This document shows, one piece after another, positions 36,940 to 44,347 of a DNA stretch of 64,000 bases (within the stretch, counting starts at the first letter, position 1; the number at the start of each line of letters is the position of its first letter). A program made the translations under genes and the position numbers. Source of the DNA: Nocardia concava NBRC 100430. GTDB taxonomy: Bacteria; Actinomycetota; Actinomycetes; Mycobacteriales; Mycobacteriaceae. The notes below the pieces were generated by a model, which did no database searches, was not told the origin of the DNA, and saw only the letters and a list, made by a program, of their open reading frames with translations. The stretch lies in NCBI RefSeq assembly GCF_000308815.1, contig NZ_BAFX01000075.1:186001-250000 (forward strand), in the 5' to 3' direction.

Positions 36940-38067
36940 TCAGGCGCCGAGATCGGCGAGCAGCTGTTCCACGAGCGACTTGTGATGCAGGAACACCTCG
37001 ACGTCGTCGGGGCGCTCCATCTCGCCGAAATGGACCTGCCGGCCGCCAGCGCGCATGAGGACGACACAGTAGTTCAGGGCGGCGAACATCGTGTACCAGG
37101 TGAGATCGCCGATCTCGACGCCCGAGTACTCGGAGTAGGCGGTCTTCACGTCGTCCTCGCGCATGAAATCCGGCATGCCGGGGAAGCCGAAGTTGTTCGC
37201 GATCGTCTGAAAAGTACGGTGGCCGAACAACAGCCAGGCCAAGTCGAGTTCGCGGGGGCCGATGGTCGCCATTTCCCAGTCGAGGACGGCGACCGGTGCG
37301 AAGTCGCGGTACATGCAGTTGCCGAGTCGCGCGTCACCCCAGGAGAGCACGGTCTCGCCGGGCTCGGGGAGATTCGCGGTGAGCCACTTCAGGATTCGCT
37401 CCACCAGGGGAGAGGGACCGGTGTCACGGACGGCGAATTCGTACCAGGCGCGGGCGCGGTTCAGGTTCCGCTCGAGCAGGGTCGCGCCGGGGTAGCGGGG
37501 GTCGAGAAACCCGAAAGTCGTTGCGGCATCCGGGATCGCGTGCAGTTTGGCGAGCGCTTCCAGGGTGCTGTTCTGCACCTGGCGCTGCTGCTCGGGGGTG
37601 GCGTCGAAGAGCCAGTTGTCGCCGAAGGTGTAGGGCATGACATCCGGCGGCACCAGGCCGTCGATGCGGTCCATCAGCAGGAACGGGGTGCCCAGCACCT
37701 CGCCGGTGGGTTCGAGGAACCGCACCTTCGGGACACTGACCCCGCTGGCCTCGGCGACAATCCGCATCACGTCGAACTGACCCTGCAGGTCGTAGTGCTC
37801 GTAGACCGGGAAGTCGCCGGGCGCGGGGGCCATGCGCGCGATCAACTCGACCGACTGCGGGGCACCGGATTCGCGCCAATTCAGCGTCAGGGTCAGGGTT
37901 TCCGCCGACATGCCATTGCTGTCTATGCCCGAACCGAGCGTGATTTCGGGGTCCGCACCGCCCGGCAGTTGCTCGGCCACCCATTCGGTGAGGCGGGGGA
38001 TCAGGGTTGCGGTGTCGCGGCTGCTGCGCTGCAGCCGCATGCCCTTGTCGTCGGGCGACGGAGACAT
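36940..38067 (-). CDS. Aminoglycoside phosphotransferase (APH)-family protein
   Basis: A 375-residue kinase-fold protein of the acyl-CoA-dehydrogenase-associated APH group: the catalytic loop is VLSWGDARLGNCMY (WGD in place of the common HGD, with D and N retained) and VAVLDWEMATIGPRELD supplies the metal Asp. The family is known from actinobacterial catabolic operons rather than drug resistance. It sits upstream of the LLM gene on the same strand and is preceded by a TetR gene 88 bases away, suggesting one regulated unit. The phosphate acceptor is unknown. Confidence 0.85.
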   Translation of the reverse strand: MSPSPDDKGMRLQRSSRDTATLIPRLTEWVAEQLPGGADPEITLGSGIDSNGMSAETLTLTLNWRESGAPQSVELIARMAPAPGDFPVYEHYDLQGQFDVMRIVAEASGVSVPKVRFLEPTGEVLGTPFLLMDRIDGLVPPDVMPYTFGDNWLFDATPEQQRQVQNSTLEALAKLHAIPDAATTFGFLDPRYPGATLLERNLNRARAWYEFAVRDTGPSPLVERILKWLTANLPEPGETVLSWGDARLGNCMYRDFAPVAVLDWEMATIGPRELDLAWLLFGHRTFQTIANNFGFPGMPDFMREDDVKTAYSEYSGVEIGDLTWYTMFAALNYCVVLMRAGGRQVHFGEMERPDDVEVFLHHKSLVEQLLADLGA

Positions 38068-38155
38068 GGATCACTCCTGACTGGATTGCGAAAGCTGGAG
38101 GTAACCCTGGACCTCCCGCCCGCAATTGTCAACGAGGGTTCTCAAAGAATCTCTG

Positions 38156-38770
38156 TTATTGCAGGTAGGCCGCTATCGCATCGACCAGACAGTGGCGTGC
38201 CGCGGCCACCTCGGAGCTCGAGGACAGGCGGCGCTCGTTATTGATGCCGCGCATGGCCATTGGAATCAGGGACCGAACGCTGGACACCTTCTGCGGGTCC
38301 AAAGGCAGGTCTGCCAGCGAATATTCGAAGGCCTTCAGCCAGGCGTCCTCGTACGCGGCCATGGCCGCTGCGGTCAGAGGGAAGGCGGCTTGCCGCTCGA
38401 CCTGATCGTTGGGCAGGCCCGCGCGTAGCGTCTCGACCGCCCGCCCGATCGGGGTGTCCAGGATGGTCCAGATGGCATCGACCATCTCCCACACGCGTTC
38501 CCGGATCGTGCCCGTGATCTGCGGCCACACCTCAGGGCTGTTCGCGCCGGTGCGGTCGGTCAGCTCGACCAGCACCGCGGCCCACAGCCCGTCGATATCC
38601 CCGAACTGATGCTTCAAGGTGCCCCAGCTGACCCCGGCCTCCTTGGCGACCCGATTCGCCGACAGCGGTTCGCCCGATCCGTCGGCGAGACACCCGATGG
38701 CGACGTCGAGCAGCCGCTGCCGGGTCTCGCGCCCCTTCCTATTGAGGCGAGTCCCCGCCGCGGACTGCAT
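38156..38770 (-). CDS. TetR family transcriptional regulator
   Basis: A 204-residue TetR-type protein. The HTH is in LSANRVAKEAGVSWGTLKHQFGDIDGL, after RKGRETRQRLLDVA. The C-terminal domain contains RAVETLRAGLPNDQVERQAAF, which fits a ligand-binding domain. Start ATG 38770 (or GTG 38782). It heads the minus-strand APH/LLM/NTF2 series and probably controls it. The divergent gene at 38939 is a phosphotransferase-like fragment. Confidence 0.88.
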   Translation of the reverse strand: MQSAAGTRLNRKGRETRQRLLDVAIGCLADGSGEPLSANRVAKEAGVSWGTLKHQFGDIDGLWAAVLVELTDRTGANSPEVWPQITGTIRERVWEMVDAIWTILDTPIGRAVETLRAGLPNDQVERQAAFPLTAAAMAAYEDAWLKAFEYSLADLPLDPQKVSSVRSLIPMAMRGINNERRLSSSSEVAAARHCLVDAIAAYLQ

Positions 38771-38938
38771 TGTTGATCCCACTTCGGCCACGTGATGACG
38801 ATAGCGGTGGTTTGCTGGCCGGGTCCGCGGCCGGACCAGCAACACGATTCCTGCCCCAGGCTGCGATCCAGACTCGGCGCGGCTGCGAACTCCATGAAAA
38901 CACCCATACCGCTTGGTGTTCAGCGAAGGGGGCCCGCG

Positions 38939-39532
38939 ATGCTCGAACTCATCCGGCTGGCCGATACCTTGAAACACGTCCACCAACTCCCGCCACCGGG
39001 CGACGTCGAGTCGGCCGAATTCGATCCGTTCACCGGACTGGCCCGCGGAATCGACGCGGCACGCGGTCTGGGTAGCGAGGATCGGCAATGGCTGCGCGGG
39101 CATCTTTCGGAACTGCAAGGCCGCTGGCACGGCCTGCCCGAGGGCAGATCCCGATGTGTCATCCACGGCTCGACCCGCATCGACGGCGTGCTCACCGGCG
39201 GTGACGACTGCGCGACCCCGTTGCATTCGAACGCGGCCACCGTCGGCCCGCCGGAATGGGATCTGATCCCGGTGGCGATGGCATATTGGTCATTCGGCTG
39301 GCTGGCCACGACGCAATATGTGGAATTCTGCCGGACCTACGGCGAGGACGTCGCCCGCTGCGGCCGCTTCTATCTGCTCCGGGATATCCAGGAATTCGCG
39401 ATGGCCATCGCCGCCGCCCGCATCGCGACCACCGATCCCCGCCAACGCGCCCAGGCGGCCTGCCGCCTCGCCTCCGTGCGCGGCGACATCGGCCCGCGTC
39501 CGTGGCCCGGCTGGTTGCCGATCGATTGCTAG
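38939..39532 (+). CDS. Degenerate C-terminal fragment of an APH-type phosphotransferase
   Basis: The 197-residue product aligns by eye with the C-terminal half of nocardial/mycobacterial phosphotransferase proteins: HVHQLPPPGDVESAEFDPF, WLRGHLSELQGRWHGLP, PPEWDLIPVAMAYWSFGW, YVEFCRTYGEDV and FYLLRDIQEFAMAIAAA. The catalytic loop HGDxxxxN reads HGSTRIDG, losing both catalytic residues, and the metal-binding Asp motif is absent. The N-lobe with the ATP-binding strands is missing. It is therefore very likely inactive or a non-kinase remnant. Start ATG 38939, or ATG 38894 for 15 more residues. Confidence 0.6.
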   Translation: MLELIRLADTLKHVHQLPPPGDVESAEFDPFTGLARGIDAARGLGSEDRQWLRGHLSELQGRWHGLPEGRSRCVIHGSTRIDGVLTGGDDCATPLHSNAATVGPPEWDLIPVAMAYWSFGWLATTQYVEFCRTYGEDVARCGRFYLLRDIQEFAMAIAAARIATTDPRQRAQAACRLASVRGDIGPRPWPGWLPIDC

Positions 39533-39545
39533 CCGGGTAACCGAC

Positions 39546-40898
39546 TCAGGCCGCTACCGGTTCGCGGCCGCTATCGCGCTGCGGCGGTTGGAGATTCACC
39601 ACTTCGCGCCATGTCGAAGGTACATGAAGCTCGCGCAGGCGCACGCCCGCGATACGGGTAAGGATCAGGCCGATACCGAGGGCGGCGAGGGCGGAGATCG
39701 CGCCGCCGACAGCGAAGCCGATGCGGGCGCCGTAGGTGTCGGTGATCCAGCCGAGCAAGGGCGCGCCGATGGGGGTCCCGCCGGTGAAGACCATCATGTA
39801 CAGCGCCATGACGCGTCCGCGCATCGCCGGGTCGGTGGCCATCTGGATCGAGGAATTGGCGGTCACGTTGACGGTCAGGCCGAACATTCCGATGGGGATG
39901 AGCAGCAGTGCGAACAGCCAGAAGGAGGGGGCCATCGCGGCCACCAGCTCGAGCAGTCCGAAGAGCACCGCGGCCACGACCAGCATGCGCAGGCGGGAGC
40001 TGGCGCGGCGGGCCGCCAGCAGGGCGCCGGCCAGTGAGCCCGCCGCCATCAGCGAATTGAGCACGCCGTAGGTCTGTGCGCCGGAATGGAAGACGGTGTC
40101 GGTGAAGGCCGTGAGCCAGATCGCGAGGTTGAATCCGAAGGTCCCGATGAAACCGACCAGAACGATCGGCCAGAGCAGTTCGGGACGGCCGGCGACATAG
40201 CGCAGTCCTTCGCGCAGCTGGCCCTTGCCGCGCGGGGTGCGCTCGACCTCACGCAGATCGGCGGTGCGCATCAGCAGCAGTGCTGTAATCGGGGCCAGGA
40301 ACGACAGTCCGTTGAAGACGAACGCATATCCGCTGCCGACCGCGCCGATCAGCACGCCCGCGACCGCAGGGCCGACGAGGCGGGCGGATTGGAAGTTCGC
40401 GGAATTCAGGCTGACCGCGTTGGCCAGCTGGTCCGGGCCGACCATCTCCGAGACGAAGGTCTGGCGGGCCGGGTTGTCGACGACGGTGACCAGGCCGAGC
40501 ACGAAAGCCGTTGCGTAGACATGCCATACGTGCACGTGACCGGTGAGAGTCAGCACGCCCAGCGCGAGACCGGTTGCGCCCATGGCGGATTGCGTGAACA
40601 CCAGCAGCGGCCGCTTGGGCAGGCGGTCGACCAGGACGCCGCCGTAGAGCCCGAACAACAGCATGGGCAGGAACTGCAGAGCGGTCGTGATGCCGACCGC
40701 GGCCGCGGATCCGGTGAGGCTGAGCACCAGCCAGTCCTGTGCGATCCGCTGCATCCAGGTGCCGATATTGGAGACCACCTGGCCGGTGAAGAACAGGCGG
40801 TAGTTGCGATTTCGCAGCGAAGCGAAGGTGCTGCGCGGGGGAGTGTCGCCGGGATTGTGTCGGATATCGGACTGGGGCGCTACAACTCCCGGCCTCAC
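39546..40898 (-). CDS. MFS efflux transporter (MFS_3/EntS-like)
   Basis: A 450-residue transporter with about 12 helices. The N-terminus STFASLRNRNYRLFFTGQVVSNIGTWMQRIAQDWLV, the NPARQTFVSEMVGPDQLANAVSLNSANFQSARLVGPAVAG stretch and the LAAxRR-type linker AARRASSRLRML match the MFS_3 family of drug and siderophore exporters. GTG 40898 has GGAGG seven bases upstream. The C-terminal 40 residues are cytoplasmic. An IdeR-like box lies about 290 bases upstream but the connection is not established. Confidence 0.88.
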   Translation of the reverse strand: MRPGVVAPQSDIRHNPGDTPPRSTFASLRNRNYRLFFTGQVVSNIGTWMQRIAQDWLVLSLTGSAAAVGITTALQFLPMLLFGLYGGVLVDRLPKRPLLVFTQSAMGATGLALGVLTLTGHVHVWHVYATAFVLGLVTVVDNPARQTFVSEMVGPDQLANAVSLNSANFQSARLVGPAVAGVLIGAVGSGYAFVFNGLSFLAPITALLLMRTADLREVERTPRGKGQLREGLRYVAGRPELLWPIVLVGFIGTFGFNLAIWLTAFTDTVFHSGAQTYGVLNSLMAAGSLAGALLAARRASSRLRMLVVAAVLFGLLELVAAMAPSFWLFALLLIPIGMFGLTVNVTANSSIQMATDPAMRGRVMALYMMVFTGGTPIGAPLLGWITDTYGARIGFAVGGAISALAALGIGLILTRIAGVRLRELHVPSTWREVVNLQPPQRDSGREPVAA

Positions 40899-41454
40899 AG
40901 GTCTGCCTCCTACGGTTCGACGGACTACGGGTGCGTGGGGCACGCGCCCTGAACCGCTACCGCCCGAAGGAGGTGAAACAGCCAACGTCCACCGGACGTT
41001 CGGACTCGGAAAATCGCCAGGTCCACGAGAGCATCGACAGCAGCGCACGCATGCGGCCCGGCAGCGGGTTATCCCGCACCAGCCGCCGCGGGGACATCGG
41101 CGATCGGATCGTTGTACGAGAGCGCGAACGCTCGGGTTACGGGACAGGCCCTACGACGTCATCGGCGTGGCCGGGAAGCCCAACACTTTCCTTAGCCTAA
41201 TCAATTGGCTCGCCGGTTACCACCATATTTCGTCAATCTCACAGCAGCCCTCGGAGGCGACTGTCGGGCACGTCACAGCAGGTCGCCGCATGAGCCCGGC
41301 CCCCGAGGAAGAGATCGTCTCGATCGAAGTCGGATATGAGGAGATCAGCCGACACAGGAAAGCCGAGGCTCCCGCGTGATCGACTGATGCACGATTCGCA
41401 TTGTGCCGAGGGTTTCCCGTCCGGTTTCGCCGCCGACGGAGCGGCCACCGGCCA
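40899..41454. other. 556-base gene-free stretch
   Basis: I see no supportable gene here. It holds a palindrome AACGTCC-ACC-GGACGTT (40984-41000) that looks like a TetR-type operator for the MFS gene, and a TTAGCCTAA core (41192-41200) resembling a DtxR/IdeR iron box. The rest shows no clear structure. Confidence 0.5.
41192..41200. promoter_or_regulatory. DtxR/IdeR-box-like motif
   Basis: TTAGCCTAA is the palindromic core of the iron box. Extending outwards matches about 12 of 19 positions of the usual IdeR consensus, so the site is partial. The regulated gene is unclear; nearest candidates are the MFS exporter on the minus strand and the Hsp70-like gene. Confidence 0.35.
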
Positions 41455-43947
41455 TCATGCCTTGCGGATGGTGCTGAAGGGGTCGGGGTCGGCGGGCGGC
41501 TCTTCCAGCAAGGTGCGCAGGCGCGCATTCACCACCCGCAGCTGCCCCAGCTCATTGTCGCGAATCAGGCTGTGCCCCTGCACGATCAGGGTATCGGCCA
41601 GCACGATGTCGACCATCGAGGCGCGGCGCTCGCAGAGCTCCTCGAAGAGGATGACATGCAGCTCCCCGGTGTGGTCGAGCAGTCGCTGCCACAGTCGGCG
41701 GAGGTCGGAGACGCGCTGGCGGAGCAGGTCGGGAGCGCGATTGTCGATGGCCTTGTGCACCGCCTCCTCGAGCTGGTCGAACTCGTGGCGGTACAGCTCG
41801 TGGCCGACGTCCCCGACGCGGGCCCGGGTAAAGCCGACCAGTTCCTTGGCTTCGGCGACGAGGCTCGGCCAGATGAGCTCGTCCTCGGCCTCGTCGATCG
41901 CGGCCCGGAGGTCGCGCAATCGCTGTGCTCCCGCCACGGCGGCGTCCGGGTCGGTGGCCGCCGCCTCGACCAGTTGCCGGGTATCGCTCACCGTTTTCTC
42001 CTCGTCCAGGCGCTCCAGCAGGAGCCCCGAGCTCGGATTCCCGAGACTGATGGCGCGCTGCCGGACCTCGACGAGGCGCTGCAGCTCCGCCTCGGTATCG
42101 CGGCGCAATTGGTCTGCGTCGGGCAGGGTTTCGGTGCGCAAATCGATGACGTTCTCGAACTCGGCGTCGAGGTAGGGCAGATAGGCGCGCGCGACCATGA
42201 TGCGCGAGGCGTCGATCTCGACGGTCACCTCGATCTCGCTACCCGCGGGAACGGAGCGCTCGATCTGCTCGGCGGTGATGTCCAGTCGGCCGATGACCCG
42301 GTTGCGGTCGGCGCGCGCGTGCTCGCCCTCGACCACCGGGATTCGGATCAACCCGGACTTCGCGATGCCACGCAGCACCCCGACCGAGGTGCGGAGACGT
42401 TTACGGGCGCGCGTGGGCAGCGGCGTATTACGTTCGATCAACTCCTCGGTGCTGTTGTCGGCCAGGCCGAGACCGATGCGGTGGGTCAGCAACGGCTGGG
42501 TTTCGACCGCACCGACGGTGTAGGTCAGGCGATCCGGCACGAGCTCGCGTCGGCGTCCGTCGGAATCGGTGAGTTCGAGCTCGAAGGTGTTGGCGCGGCC
42601 GGTGTCCGCCCACAGCGTGGTGGAGAACATCCCGGTGTCGGTGACGGCGATCTTGCCACTGCGCCAGGGCGGCCGGGACTCCGGGTTCACCACCTCGATG
42701 GTGAGCCCGGCGGGCACGCCGCCCTCGCCGCCGTCGATCCGTCCGATCACCAGCGGCTCCCGGTCCGGGCCGACGGGCGGGTACTCGAGCTGGGCGGTGA
42801 ACCCGCCGGGCACGGCCACGGGTGTGGCGCTCTGCGGAATCCTTTGCGTCCCAGCGAATATGGCGGCTCCGCGGGCCACGACAGTCAGGGGATCCTGGCT
42901 GTGGTCGAGCACGATGCCGAGGCCGTGCCGCTCGTCACCGAGGTACTCGCGCAGGTACGGCGACAGCGTCGGGCCACCGACCAGGATCATCTTGCCGATA
43001 TCGCCGGGCGTCAGATGCGCTTCCTCGAGCGCCTTGCGGCACAGGTTCACCGACCGGGTCAGCAACGGCTCGGTCAGGCGCTCCACCTCCGAGCGCCGCA
43101 ATTCGTAGTAGAACTCGAATCTGCGCCCGTCTCCGTCGTCGAACTCGATCTCGATATCGGCCGAGGGTGAGCGGGACAGCTGGATTTTCGCCTTCTCGGC
43201 GTTGAGCTTCAGCTTGTTCACCACCGAACGCCACCGCACCGCGCCGCGGGCCAGCTCGGGCAGCCCGAATTCCGCCCGCACGGCGGGAATCAGCAGCTCT
43301 TCGACAATCTGCCAGTCGATCAGCTTGCCGCCGAGGTAGTTGTCACCGCGGTGGTTGAGCACCGTGAATTCGCCCTCGCGCAACTGGATCACGGCGGCGT
43401 CGAAGGTGCCGCCGCCCAGGTCGTACACCAGCCAGCGCGCGTCCTCGTCGGCCGACTGGAAGCCGTAGGTCAGCGCGGCCGCCGTCGGTTCCTGCAACAG
43501 CGGCGAGAAACGCAGGCCCGCGGCTTCGGCGGCGGCCCGGGTGGCGTCGCAGGCCGCCATGTCGAACGCGGCGGGCACCGTCACCACCGCGGCCTCGATC
43601 TCCTCGCCGAGTCGCTGCTGCACATCGGCGCGCAACGACTTGAGCACCTCGGCCGACAGCTGCGGAGGCGTCAATTCGCGTCCGCTGGAGGCGAATCGCA
43701 CCGATTCGCCCGCGGTTCCCATGCGCAGCTTGAATTCCACGGCCGCGTTGTCCGGATCGGACTCACTGCGTTCCTTGGCCGCACGACCCACCCGCAATTG
43801 CTCGCGGCGATCGATCCAGATCGCCGACGGTGTGGTGTCGGCGTCCTCGTTGTTCTTGACGATCTCGGCCTCGACACCGCGCAACACCGCGATGGCGCTG
43901 TTGGTGGTGCCGAGGTCGATCCCGAAGTCAACGGTCGATCTGTCCAT
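41455..43947 (-). CDS. Divergent Hsp70-family chaperone
   Basis: An 830-residue Hsp70-type protein. The ATPase domain is recognisable: phosphate-1 FGIDLGTTNSAIAVL near residue 8, VTVPAAFDMAACDATRAAAEAAGL, ALTYGF, VYDLGGGTFDAAVI near 190 and ILVGGPTLSPYLREYLGD near 335. The substrate-binding half is replaced by a longer beta/helical region unlike DnaK, with an extra C-terminal helical domain up to 830 residues. A GrpE-like gene overlaps its start by 20 bases upstream, and a Sel1-repeat membrane protein comes before that. It is not the housekeeping DnaK. Confidence 0.88.
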   Translation of the reverse strand: MDRSTVDFGIDLGTTNSAIAVLRGVEAEIVKNNEDADTTPSAIWIDRREQLRVGRAAKERSESDPDNAAVEFKLRMGTAGESVRFASSGRELTPPQLSAEVLKSLRADVQQRLGEEIEAAVVTVPAAFDMAACDATRAAAEAAGLRFSPLLQEPTAAALTYGFQSADEDARWLVYDLGGGTFDAAVIQLREGEFTVLNHRGDNYLGGKLIDWQIVEELLIPAVRAEFGLPELARGAVRWRSVVNKLKLNAEKAKIQLSRSPSADIEIEFDDGDGRRFEFYYELRRSEVERLTEPLLTRSVNLCRKALEEAHLTPGDIGKMILVGGPTLSPYLREYLGDERHGLGIVLDHSQDPLTVVARGAAIFAGTQRIPQSATPVAVPGGFTAQLEYPPVGPDREPLVIGRIDGGEGGVPAGLTIEVVNPESRPPWRSGKIAVTDTGMFSTTLWADTGRANTFELELTDSDGRRRELVPDRLTYTVGAVETQPLLTHRIGLGLADNSTEELIERNTPLPTRARKRLRTSVGVLRGIAKSGLIRIPVVEGEHARADRNRVIGRLDITAEQIERSVPAGSEIEVTVEIDASRIMVARAYLPYLDAEFENVIDLRTETLPDADQLRRDTEAELQRLVEVRQRAISLGNPSSGLLLERLDEEKTVSDTRQLVEAAATDPDAAVAGAQRLRDLRAAIDEAEDELIWPSLVAEAKELVGFTRARVGDVGHELYRHEFDQLEEAVHKAIDNRAPDLLRQRVSDLRRLWQRLLDHTGELHVILFEELCERRASMVDIVLADTLIVQGHSLIRDNELGQLRVVNARLRTLLEEPPADPDPFSTIRKA

Positions 43948-44323
43948 GGGAATCCTCCGAGAGTTGTTGCCCGAGTTCGGGTGTGGCGACGATGATCTGG
44001 CCGCGCTGTACGAGTCGGCCGTCGAGATACACCGTCGGGGTGATCGTTTCCAGAACCGTCTCGCGGTCCGCCGACTCCGTGGGCTCGAAGGCGATCACCT
44101 CCACCGATTGGCCCGGGTCGAACGCCTCGCCGGTATGCGACTGCACGTGCACGCCCGCCTCGGCGAGCGCGAGCGCCATCGACTCCACCTGGCGGGAAAG
44201 GGAATTCAGCAGTTTCGCCGAATCATCGCCATTGGCGGTGGAATTGGCGGCGAGTTTGCTCCGCAACCTCCAGACCATTGTCGCCATTTCCACCAGCACC
44301 GGCCGGAAATCCCTGCCGTCCAT
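43928..44323 (-). CDS. GrpE-like nucleotide exchange factor
   Basis: A 131-residue protein with a helical, Leu/Ser/Ala-rich N-terminus (LVEMATMVWRLRSKLAANS) and a beta-rich GrpE-type C-terminus (GEAFDPGQSVEVIAFEPT, ETITPTVYLDGRLVQRGQIIVATP). It is shorter than classical GrpE (about 180-200 residues), and the long coiled-coil tail is reduced. The gene overlaps the divergent Hsp70 start by 20 bases and follows the Sel1-repeat gene by 24 bases, so the three form an operon. It should stimulate ADP release from this Hsp70. Confidence 0.75.
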   Translation of the reverse strand: MDGRDFRPVLVEMATMVWRLRSKLAANSTANGDDSAKLLNSLSRQVESMALALAEAGVHVQSHTGEAFDPGQSVEVIAFEPTESADRETVLETITPTVYLDGRLVQRGQIIVATPELGQQLSEDSHGQIDR

Positions 44324-44347
44324 AACACCTCACTTATCGGCGAACCG

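Noticed and set aside
36940..38067. Antibiotic resistance aminoglycoside phosphotransferase
   Set aside because: The sequence matches the acyl-CoA-dehydrogenase-associated APH group, and the neighbours are catabolic rather than resistance genes.
41290..41379. Short plus-strand open frame starting MSPAPEEEIVS in the 556-base gap
   Set aside because: Only 29 codons, without a good ribosome-binding site or recognisable sequence, so not called as a gene.
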